Of a stretch of 64,000 nt of DNA, positions 46,491 through 57,683 are shown piece after piece (the first letter of the stretch is position 1; every line of letters starts with the position of its first letter). The translations under genes were made by a program, and so were the position numbers. This DNA is from Armigeres subalbatus (lineage: Eukaryota > Arthropoda > Insecta > Diptera > Culicidae). The notes below the pieces were generated by a model, which saw nothing but the letters and a program-made list of their open reading frames with translations, was not told where the DNA came from and searched no databases. The stretch spans positions 154,468,452 through 154,532,451 of the forward strand of contig NC_085140.1 in the NCBI RefSeq assembly GCF_024139115.2, written 5' to 3'.

Positions 46491-47089
46491 ATATTTGTCT
46501 TATGGCAAGTTAAGAAATTTTGTTTTATTAAACTCCAAAAAAAAGATTGAGTTGTTTTGTTATATTGAGCAATCTGATCGCACAAAACACATTTCTCAAA
46601 GCTAGTGGTTGTAGATGAAACATTAAAAGAACTAACAAAACCAAATTACAATAATGTTCAAAACTCGTTTGTATTTATAATATTAAAAAAAATTCTTGCA
46701 TACATGGGACATGACATGATATTTTATTCACTTAAGTCCACTTTTAATCTGTTTTAATTGTTTTACAAAATCCTACATAGAATACAAGCTAAACCTTCCA
46801 GAACCCGTACCGTTGTAAAAAGTACAACACCTTCGAAAAAATTACGCTTATCGTTTTCAACGGTACTGCGTGTGTGATCCTGAACCATGCAAGTCCCGGA
46901 AGGTTAACATTAAACTAGCACGATGGTTTTGACCAATCGGATGATGATTAGTTCACACCGTAGTCGTATTGTCTGAGATGGTAAAAGTTGTCTTGAATGA
47001 GCTTAATAAGCGTAAAAGCAGAGGTTCGTTAGAAATTACTTTTTTTTAGCTGTTACTGTAAGATTTTTAAATTAGGGTAAAAGTTCCGA
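46491..47089. other. Intergenic, nothing recognised
   Basis: AT-rich, with no supported gene. Confidence 0.5.
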
Positions 47090-47545
47090 TAGTCGTAGGT
47101 GTTCCTATAGTTGCGGTAGTGGTGTTTTTACATAATCCACATAACAATCGCAGTAACCCATACCGTCCAATTTTCAAAGTCTATCAATTAATGGACCTGT
47201 CATTACGAGTCCATAGTCCTATCCGTCTAATTTTCAATTCGGGATAAGTGCAAGGAAAACAAGCTTGACTTTTTACGATGTTAGAATTTTGGTTATAACT
47301 TCTGATGCCATAGCGATCCGACCAATTGGGACAGAGTTCTGCGTTGAATGCAACAAGTGAGTGCGAGTGAACCGGTTGAGGATAAGTGCAAAAAAGTGAG
47401 CTAGATTTTTTACACACTGACATCACCTTAACAGAGTCGATTGGTAAATAACACTATGGGTGTCCGAGCCTTCTATAAAACGTTTGTTTTTGGAGCGAAC
47501 ATGTAGTATCAAGTACATATACTTAGTATACTAAAAAGGCAAAAA
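47090..47545 (-). mobile_element. Satellite-bearing element, copy 3, decayed
   Basis: Read on the minus strand it starts TTTTTGCCTTTTTAGTATAC near 47545, contains GTGTTATTTACCAATCGACT and TGCATTCAACGCAGAACTCT, and keeps two or three diverged repeat units. The (TG)n tract is reduced to TGTGTAAAAA. Confidence 0.75.
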
Positions 47546-49162
47546 CACTCTAATAAAAATAAAAATAAATTCTGCCAATGGTAAAGACGTGCTGACAGGC
47601 TACTACGTGAATTATTCTGTATATTGATGTCTATATTATTCATATACCTTTTGTCAATCAAATCATGGTTGGTGTAGCAGAACATTGGTCTCTATCAATC
47701 AGTCTCTGTCTACATGTTATATTATGGGCACTTGAAAATTCTTAAAGGAAATCCAAAATGTGATATTGAAAATTTATCATACAATGACAAAAACAATAAG
47801 TGATTGCAATCCATACCAAAAATAGAGGTGTGGAATGGCAATTTTTGCGTAATGTACCTAATGTACGTAAATAGTCAGCAGTACCACATATTTTTGGTTT
47901 CAATTTGACAATTTCATTAAAAAATAAAACTGAATTTTTTACAAAAATTTAACCTCTAATTCTAAACTAGTTCTAAGCATATGTTTGCCACAAGGTGCCT
48001 GCCATTTCCGACTTACGCTGAACTGTTTGCCTTGCAAGGTGATAATCACATTATATCAATTGGAGGTGTTACATCCTGATGCGCGCTTTGAGCTATAGAT
48101 GCGTTACGTTCGCCGTGACTAGTATTCCATTTGCAGAACGATGACATTCGATGCGGTTTCTGGAGAATACCTTTCCTGGACTAATCGGACGCATATCGAA
48201 GCTCTTTCCGCCTTTCGACAGGTGGTTTACCATTGAGAAGATCCGGAATACGTGGGATTCTGTTTCTCGTGGTGCTAAATTGAACACACCTTTTACGTAT
48301 GCGTCCGTAGGAATTAAGTGCTCAGTTTATTCAAGTTACGCCAGTCGCCGCGGCACCAATCTATTTGGTAAACATTGTTGACTTATCAACATCGAAAAGG
48401 CAAATACTGTCGAGATTTGTTACATTCGTTCAAGCGCACTTCTGTCGCCCATTCTTGGACTGCCACGTGCAATGTTGGCGGATGTCATCATTAGGCTAGC
48501 AACATCGTGTACGCTGAGGTTCTATGTTGTGGGGGAATCATTTGCCGGCAGGTTGGGCCGGACAGCGGATTGATCAATGAGCAATTATCAATTTGCATAG
48601 GTGTGACAGATCGTGTAGCATCTGAGTGTTATTGATAGTAGATTTATAGATGCGATAGTTTGAAGGCTTTTGGATAGTAGAAGATGAACATTTTGGTCGT
48701 GCTTCGGTAAATATCTTAACATAGTGGTGACGCAATTGCTGCTTACATTTGAAATTAACAACATTCTTTTTTTTTCCTATGCTATGCTGCCAGATTGTTT
48801 ATTTCGCGTTGTATTTGCTATGGATTGAATACTACCAATAAGATAACTAATCCATTTCTCCCAATATTTAGTGCTCTGGGAGTACAGATGTTATGGACCC
48901 TTTCCGTATTTATTTTACATCAAGGTATACTATGCGTTAAATTTTCACTCCACAAACGATTTTTAATTAAGAGACCTGCGTTGAACAGCTTTTGACGGTC
49001 TTAACGAGTAAAATTTTACAGAGGCTGCATCCACGGTGCGCGATATAAAAATGTGTTGACTGTTGAAATGCATTATTTTAATAAGAAATTCTTAAGTTTC
49101 AAAATTCCTGCAAAAACATATATTTATAAATGCAGTTTTCACACAAAACCAAGTAATGGTCA
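47546..49162. other. Intergenic, no supported gene
   Basis: A 76-codon frame at 48151-48381 reads like ordinary protein but has no domain, start context or splice evidence that I can defend. Nothing else was recognised. Confidence 0.45.
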
Positions 49163-49318
49163 ATGGAGTTGAAGAGAAAAGATTCCATTTTTGCATTCGT
49201 ATATTATAAGGAAAACACGATGATACTTTTGCCCAGGGAAGTCGAAAAAATTCCAACTAGAAAATTCCCTAGACCCGACCGGGGATGGAACCCCGCCACC
49301 TTTAGCATAATATTTTCG
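49163..49318 (-). mobile_element. Feilai-type SINE fragment
   Basis: Matches the middle and head of the minus-strand Feilai copy (CCATTTTTGCATTCGTATAT, TGCCCAGGGAAGTCG, ACCGGGGATGGAACCCCGCC). The 5' part is missing because another element adjoins it at 49319. Confidence 0.75.
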
Positions 49319-49574
49319 TACACCCAACCGGAAGTTGTTGGATTTTCCAACAATTATGTATAAGAATCTACTATATCCTGTATAAGAACTGGGCATATGC
49401 GAAACTGCTAGATTCTTATACAAATATTGTATAAAAATCTAACAATTTTATAAGCTTTTATTACATTTTTTGTAATGGAATTTTACAATTTCGCATATGC
49501 CCAGTTCTTATACAGGTTTTGGTAGATTCTTATACAGAATTGTTAGAAAATCTAACAATCGCCGGTTGGGTGTA
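49319..49574. mobile_element. 256-bp MITE inserted in a Feilai copy
   Basis: The ends TACACCCAACCGG and CCGGTTGGGTGTA are inverted copies, with further inverted matches inside (GAACTGGGCATATGCGAAA and TTTCGCATATGCCCAGTTC). TAGCAT occurs on both sides of the insertion region, a possible short target duplication. Confidence 0.8.
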
Positions 49575-49604
49575 GCATTAAAAAATCATCTTTAATAAAA
49601 AAAA

Positions 49605-49680
49605 AAAAGAGATAGCGATTTGGTCGACTCTTTTTGTCATTATACGAGCTCACTGCTGAATGAATCACTAATATCCTAAT
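49605..49680 (+). mobile_element. Internal fragment of the GGGGAACTGTTC MITE family
   Basis: CGACTCTTTTTGTCATTATA and GAGCTCACTGCTGAATGAAT match the interior of the 21042-21260 element. Neither end is present. Confidence 0.6.
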
Positions 49681-50129
49681 ATGATAACCGTAGTAGACCT
49701 GTGCGCCGCCGCCGGTGGTTTTAGTCGCGCCGCCGACGATTTTGGGTTAGCGTGCCGCCGATCATAATTTTGCCACGCCGATGACTAATCACAATAAAAA
49801 AAAACAATTAACTTAAGTCGAGTCGAGCCAAGCACGAGACACTGAAAACGGCCTAATAATTGAGTCGAAATACGTATCTGTGAAGAAATACAGCGTGGTG
49901 TAATTAATTGGAATAGTACTAAACTAGTCTTATGACAGTTCATAAGTGTTGTTAAGGTGGATCTCGTCAAAATTCAATTTCAAATCTACCTCAAGCGATG
50001 GTGTCTCTAAGTCGGTGTAGTGACATACATTGTTTTGGTTAAATAATAGGTTGGTTGATTAGTTTGAGAGTTTGGCTTTATCTAGTATAATAATACATAA
50101 ATTGTAAAATTGATCATTGGAATGCGTTA

Positions 50130-52500
50130 AGCCACGGATTTTCAATCCGTTTTTCTTTAGAAAATCCTTTACGAATTTCCTTCGGATATCGCTTAAAGAA
50201 TGCTTTCGGATTTTGTTCCACGAATTCCTACATTCTCCTTCGGAGACTCCTTGCGGAATTCCTTTGGAAGCTTCTTTAGCAATTTCTGCGGAAATTTCTT
50301 AAGGAATTCCTTAAAAAATTCCAATCGTTTTTTTGAGAATATCTTCGAAAATTTTTCCTTTTGAAATTGTTTCGGCAATTATTTCATGAATCGCTAGAAA
50401 AAAATCCATAAGGAGTTCATTCAAAATTTGCCTGAGGAATTTTTTCAGAACTTCTTCCAGCAATTCCTTTAAAACATTCTCCGGGAATTCTTCCGGAACT
50501 TCCTGCAGGAACTTCTTTGAAAATGCCTTTATCTTTCCGAAAGTCTTTTAGTGTTTGTTGTTTATTTTTGGATTTTTTTTTTTCGAAAATTGAATAAGTA
50601 ACATTGCATACAACTACATTTTCAATAAATTTCAAAGGACTTCCTGAAAATGTGGAGAAATCTCTGAAGGAAATCTCGGAGGTTTTTTCGAATAATCTTT
50701 TAAAGAAGTCCCTGGAGGAGTATCCGAAGGAATTCTGGCCGGTATTTTTTTTGATTATTCAAGAAATAAAATTCTGGAGGAGTTCCCAAATAAATTTCTA
50801 ATAGAATTTCAGAGAAAATGCCTACTAGTATTTCTGATGTAATTCCTAGGTTTCTTCAAGAATTCCTTTGGAATTTTTCCCAGTAATTTATTTGCAATTT
50901 CCTCCAGAGATTCCTTTGAAGCTTCGTCCAGGCATTCCCTAGGAAATTGCCTCAAAAGGTTCTACAGAAACTCCTCCGGAAATGAATGCTAGAAAGTTTT
51001 TTGAAAATATTAAAAATATTATATTATTTTTAATTTTAAATTATTTTTAAATTTACAACAGGATACGTCAGAATTTCCTCCACGTATTCCTTTATTTGAG
51101 AAAACTTTAGGACATTCGTTAAAATTCGTTCCTATGAAAATTTCGTAGGAAATTGCTTTAGGAATTTCTTCATAATATCCTTTAGGAATTCTTTCGTAAT
51201 TTCCTTGGAATTTTTTTCGGATGTACCTTCCGAAAATCATTCGCTAGTTCCTTTTGGAATATCGACGGAAAATATTTTAGATAGAATTCCTTCAGAAATT
51301 AATTTACAGATTCCTTCAGAAATATGTTTGGTCTTTAAGAGTTTGCTTAGGAATTTCTTCGGAAATTAATATAGAGGACTAGTCGACCCGGCAAACGTTG
51401 TCCTGCATAGTAGGCAAAAATGCCCATGCGTAATTTCCATACGAATCTTAGTTTTTGTTTTTCACGATTTACTCAACCTTACTCGTAATTATCGCAAGAG
51501 AAAATATCATACAAACCCGTCGGAAACGATAACTAAAATATCTGCTAAAGGAATGAAAACAATCCATCCATCCGATTTCGAGTTATGTGGAAACGAACAC
51601 AGACCATTTCATTATTATATATAGAAGATTATATTAGGAAAAAAACGTTCGAGTTTTTTTTAGAAATTCCTCTAGGGGTTCCTTAGCAAGTTCTCTGACA
51701 TCTTTTCCTGAAATTTCCATAGGAATTCTTTCAGAACTACATTAGGTAATTCCTTGGGAATTTCCACGGGTAATCCTTTGAAAATTCTTTGGTAACTTTA
51801 GGAAGAAGTTCTTGGTCATTTCCCTCAGTAATTCCGTCACAACATTTCTTTTAATTTTTTCGGGAATCTCTTCAGAAATTCATTTAAAGAAATTTCTTCG
51901 GAAAGTGCTAACCATTCGGAAATTCTTCTAGGAATTCCCTAGAATATTTTTTCGAAATTTTCTGAAAAGATTCTTTCTGATTTTTCTGCGGGAATTCCTT
52001 CGGTTCCCCAATGTAAACTATATTTGAAGTCGGTGCTACCGGGCAAAACTTTAAGATACCTATACATATAATAAGCAAGGCCTGCGTGCCCAAACCTTTG
52101 TTCCTTATGACGAATTAACGAGTCTACTTTTAGCAAGCAAACAAGCTAGTTCGGTTTTATATTTCCTTGGTGTGATTTGTGGGAAGTCCGTCCGTGGGAT
52201 CAATAGTGAAGTTGGCCAAGTTCGGACGAAGTATTTTTACACTAAGTTCTTTCGAAAATTCCTTCAAAAAATTCGCCAGAAATGTCTTATAAACTCTTTT
52301 TGCTATTGCCTCGGAGAGTCCTTTCTGATATTAGTTTCCGCAGAATTTCTTATAGGGTTTTACAAGGGAATTTCTAATGGAAGGTAAAAAAATCGTAGTT
52401 TCCTCCGAAAATCCCTTCAGGAACTCCACCAAGAACTTTTTTGTCATATTTAACCAACTTTTGAGGAAAATATTCAATTTGGTTGGTCATCGTGTCCCAG
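50130..52500. repeat. Degenerate GAAATTCCTTC repeats, 2.3 kb
   Basis: Words such as GAATTCCTTTGGAA and TTCGGAAATT recur irregularly on both strands, interrupted at 51375-51655. No coding potential; short frames are by-products. Confidence 0.75.
51375..51655 (+). repeat. Interspersed repeat starting GTCGACCCGGCAAACGTTGT
   Basis: A distinct block (GACCCGGCAAACGTTGTCCT, CCGATTTCGAGTTATGTGGA, ending ATTATATATAGAAG) interrupts the degenerate repeat. It resembles widespread insect interspersed sequence, but I cannot name the family from sequence alone. Confidence 0.5.
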
Positions 52501-52755
52501 TCTTACTCAGCCAGAGCTCATTTTAGTTATGTCGATCATCTATTGAGATTTGTGCATACAAGAACGCGAGGTGGAGAGTAAACTGTCCATTGTGGTTGTC
52601 ATTAGTGAATTCCATCGTGAATGTCCTTCCAGGATCCAAGGGTCACAGCAGGTGAACGAACTGCAAATTCTCTAAATATACTAGATATGCAGCAGCTCAA
52701 ACATTGCCCAATTATATATGTAACAAGTAGTTAGAATTTTTCTGAAATTTAGATA

Positions 52756-54406
52756 AGGTACACCGGGGCAAGTTGAAACGGGTTTTTCAAAGTTGAAATT
52801 CGAAGTGCTGTAAAAAAATCACGCTTCGATATATTTTGAATCCGTTTGCGGTGTTTGCTAGTCTGGGCCAAATATTATACATAAAAAATAAGCAACCTTA
52901 ACAAGCTTATTTATAAATATTTTTTATATTTAAATTATTTTATTATATGCATCGTTTCAACTTGCCCCGCGAATCGGGGCAAGTTGAAACACTGCGTTAT
53001 ATTCAGACGTAAGCTAATTTTGCCGTATTAATAACAAAATGTTTGTACTCAGTGAGACTCAAGAAGCACGAGGTTGTAAAGGTGACTATAATACTGCCAG
53101 AATTCGCATAAGAGTCCCATGTAAGTTTTTGACGATTTTGATTTTCCTTCAGAAACTAGCTTAAAATTGTCTCCTGTTTAAGAAAAACTGATAAAATAGT
53201 AGGCTTTGTTCTAGAAATTTGAAAACAAATCCCACTTTTGTTGTCTCATGTTGATATTTACTCTCATAAAAGTCAGATTCCAGGTACTCTTTTACACAAA
53301 AAATAAACTTGAGTATGGTCCATTTAATTGTGGGACAATTAACACGGATAAATGCGGATAAAAAATATTATGTCAATTTTTTGGAAAGATACCAATTTTT
53401 TTTCAATTTATTAGATTTTTTTTTGTATTTCTCCATGATAAATTTAACGGCAATTTACTCAAGTCGGTGAAAATGACATTGGACTCTTATGCGAATAAGT
53501 GTAGTGTACAACTAAGTCACAAGCGTATTTTCAAAGACTAAATTCTGGAGAACGCACTACGCTGAAAATTTATCAAATTGATTTCCTCCTACTGGTGACC
53601 GGTGACCACTCGGATTACTATTCAGGATGCTTCGTTATTTGGTTCACTTGTATATTGCACAGTTGATTAATTCGGTTGTGGCTTCTTCATAAATGCACAT
53701 TAATTAACCAGCCATCATATCTCTCAAACTCTTCAAAAAAAAAAAAAGGGTAAGAATCTCAAAACTGCAGTTTAAACATGACTCAATTTCATTCTAGTGG
53801 AGATTATAGGAGAGTTGCATTCATGACGGAATGGGCGGAAATTTATTAAATTTATGTTCAGAAGTATGCATGTTTTTATAAATTTATGTTTTTCGAATGT
53901 ATGTATTTACATACCATGTTGAATTCTGGAAAAATAATACTTTTAATTGCGAGGGTGACGTTTTGAATCGTTGTTTCAACTTGCCCCGCACCACGCATTG
54001 CTATTTGCCCCGATGAGTTGAACATGCAGAGCAATATCAAACAACCAAAATACAAAAATTAAAACGGGTCTTTCATCGATTTTTCATAATCATTATGCTT
54101 ATTCAACATTGAATGATTACCTACCGTAAAAATTTGATGAAAAAACTCCAAAACTCCAAACATCGTTTTGAGACCTGTTTCATTGGCACGTCAAATATTT
54201 GGTTTGGATTTTGCAAAGGGCGAAAAATAAACAATGGCAGGGATTGCATTTGAAAACTGCAATCTTTCGTGAATGGCAGTCAGAAGGTGCGTTTAGGCGA
54301 GTAGTTTGTTGAAAAAAAAAAATTATCAGAGCATTCGGTCATTTCCTATCTGAATTACAGCTTCCGTTTCAACTTACCCCGCATTTCAACTTGCCCCGGT
54401 GTACCT
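52756..54406. mobile_element. 1.65-kb TA-flanked DNA element (GGGGCAAGTTGAAA family)
   Basis: The left end AGGTACACCGGGGCAAGTTG is mirrored at the right, and TA flanks both sides. The motif GGGGCAAGTTGAAAC recurs inside in both orientations (52774-53000, 53965-54020, 54365-54400). 52954-52990 is a perfect 16-bp-stem palindrome of this motif. There is no transposase. It lies inside the 5.2-kb composite. Confidence 0.8.
53102..53496. mobile_element. Nested MITE with ATTCGCATAAGAGTCC ends
   Basis: ATTCGCATAAGAGTCCCATG at the left is mirrored by GGACTCTTATGCGAAT at the right, about 395 bp apart, inside the GGGGCAAGTTGAAA element. Non-coding. Confidence 0.65.
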
Positions 54407-54914
54407 TATATTTAAGAGTAAATCTGGAGTTTATCAAAATCCTGAATTAGGAAAAAAATTTGGAAAAAATATTAACAAATTAGTCCTATGACACCGAAGT
54501 CTAATTCTCAATATTGCTCATGGGTTACGAAAAATGAAGCAGGATTCGTTGTTAAATTTTGATTAATCAAAATCAGAGAATAATAAAATAGTTTTAATTT
54601 AAATAACATTTTGAGATCAGGTACTTATTAGTGTCGCTGGTTATAAACTATGGAATGTGCTGTTTGATGATCGATTGAATATTACAATTTTAATCCACTG
54701 AGGTCGATTTTTATACGGACGATTCGTACTGTGTGAATCAAAACCGCGTGAATTCAAAAATCCGCGTTAAAATTGATTTTTTTAGCAATTGATTTTTTCA
54801 TCCACGCCGGCTCACGCCGCCGCCGAGGGAAAAGTGATCACTACGCCGCCGCCGGTGATTATATGACCGGCGCCCAGGTCTAAACCGTAGCCATCTGCTT
54901 ATTGATATTTTGTA

Positions 54915-55160
54915 TTCTATTGGATGAATAAAAGGGGTCTCCAGTTCGCTTTGCGAATAAAGGCGCAAGATTGCCAATGGAAAACATTCTCGACTCCCTG
55001 AGTGTTGTGTTGAGCGAAGAACTCTCGTTCCGCACATTCTCATGTCTTGCATCATAGAAAAACTTTCAAATAATTGTGAAAATGCTTAAAGTATATTTAG
55101 TTGAAAAGCAGACTAAGCTCTAGTTGGAATAGCGTGCCATAGAAGAAGAAGAAGAAAAAG
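54915..55160 (+). mobile_element. tRNA-derived SINE, diverged
   Basis: Shares AAGGCGCAAGATTGCCAAT and TTCTCGACTCCCTGAGTG with the SINE at 17650-17920; it lacks box B and ends in a GAAGAAGAAGAAG tail like Feilai. Confidence 0.55.
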
Positions 55161-55920
55161 CAGAGGAGGATTAATATTAGAGTTATGAAATGAAGAACCG
55201 GAAAAGTAACCATATGTTGTGCCACGAGCTAAGCAATAAAACTAAATCGAAGGTGCTTTGAATGGAGAGAAATTTATTATTTATGAAAAAAAAATCAATT
55301 TCTATTACAAACTTAAGAATCCCGAAAAAAAAATATTTTCAGATTACGGGTTGTTGACAAAACAAGCGTGATTATTTATTTATGTAATTATCGACCCATC
55401 GCAGATTTCTTCTGAATTTCTGCATAATAATCGTAATACCATGCTCCACTGATGCATATTGATTCATCTGTGATACAAACAAATAATTTAAAGTTTTCCT
55501 CACGGCGGATTTGTTTACCCTGAGTTACCACAAGAACTTGTTTTATACCTCTTGAACTATTAACGGTATAATGAAGATACCCGTGAACAGTAGAAATCAT
55601 TTGGATTAAACGAAACGAAGCCGATTAATTCACCCAGCAGTGATACTACCATTGTTTGCCATAAAGGATAGTGACAATAGGGCGAAACCATAGACAACAG
55701 ACTTAACATTCGAGAATACGTAGTGGCAAACTCAATATCGCATTGACAGCATTTTTGTATGACAGATTACATCGTAGGCTCGTTATATCCTGTTTGTATT
55801 ATTCAACAGGGCAGCCTTAAAGTGTGCCTCAAAAATGTTATGATCACCCCCATGTATCAAACCTGCTGAAATGGACTTAGGCTAGTTTTTTAATGTCAAG
55901 CACATAGGGGTTTGTAGTTT
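55161..55920. other. Intergenic, no supported gene
   Basis: A 70-codon minus frame (55388-55600) has no domain. Nothing else recognised. Confidence 0.5.
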
Positions 55921-57005
<1,085 letters not shown>

Positions 57006-57132
57006 TTGCCTTTCTCGTATACTAAGTATACGGTAAAGGCTATATGATCGCTCCAAAAACAAACTTTTTATAGAAGGCCCGGAGACCCATAGTGTTATAT
57101 ACCAATCGACTCAGTTCGATGAATTGAGGTGA

Positions 57133-57186
<54 letters not shown>
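57006..57186 (+). mobile_element. Satellite-bearing element, copy 5, left part
   Basis: The same head as copy 4, ending within a (TG)n tract (57137-57185) where the retrotransposon 3' end begins. It continues at 62787. Confidence 0.9.
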
Positions 57187-57187
<1 letters not shown>

Positions 57188-57683
57188 TTTTTTTTTTTAT
57201 AGAGGGATGAAGGCAAATCTGCTTACAGACACCTGAAATTAACACTCAGGGAGTGGGGTTGGCGCGGAAAGCAGAAGGCCAGCCCGCCGAACCCACTAAA
57301 CCCACCCAAGCAATAGAAGGTTACTTGAGTTACCCTCTCTTCTAATGCCCTGGTCCCTCCGGGACTTACTGGATGTCAATACTTCGGAGAGGGGCTGTGC
57401 TCATGCACTTCACTTGTCCAGCCTCTAGCAAGCATTGCTAGTTCGCTGCATTCTCCTCATCATTACTGATGCAAGTATGACTGCGTATCTCCACTACGAT
57501 ACGTTTTGCATTTGGCGCTCGTACAATTGCTCTCACTTCTTAATTACGGCACGGTTACATCGATCATTGGGCGTACCGATTGAGTGCCGAGGTCGGTCCA
57601 GTGATTCCGGTTGAAGGATGGCTTCCGGTTCACTGGCGCCCCGACGACTCCGAACCGGTCGTTTTCCCACGATCGGCTACTAT
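57187..57683 (-). other. 3' UTR and poly(A) of the R1-clade element
   Basis: Non-coding, ending TCCCTCTATAAAAAAAAAAA before the (AC)n flank on the sense strand. Includes CCAGGGCATTAGAAGAGAGG. No coding sequence. Confidence 0.7.

Larger units (their letters stand above)
49686..54890. mobile_element. 5.2-kb composite with hAT-like ends and 8-bp target duplication
   Basis: The element proper is 49694-54882. The left end reads TAGACCTGTGCGCCGCCGCC; the right end, inverted, reads TAGACCTGGGCGCCGGTCAT and continues into CACCGGCGGCGGCG. AACCGTAG flanks both sides exactly (49686-49693 and 54883-54890). The GC-rich subterminal CGCCG repeats contrast with an AT-rich, non-coding interior holding degenerate repeats and another transposon. 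No transposase was found, so it is non-autonomous. The 8-bp duplication and TAG-type termini fit the hAT superfamily. Chance pairing of two independent ends is possible but would need an 8-bp coincidence. Confidence 0.7.

Noticed and set aside
48151..48381. 76-codon frame that reads like protein
   Set aside because: No recognisable family, no promoter or splice context; left as intergenic.
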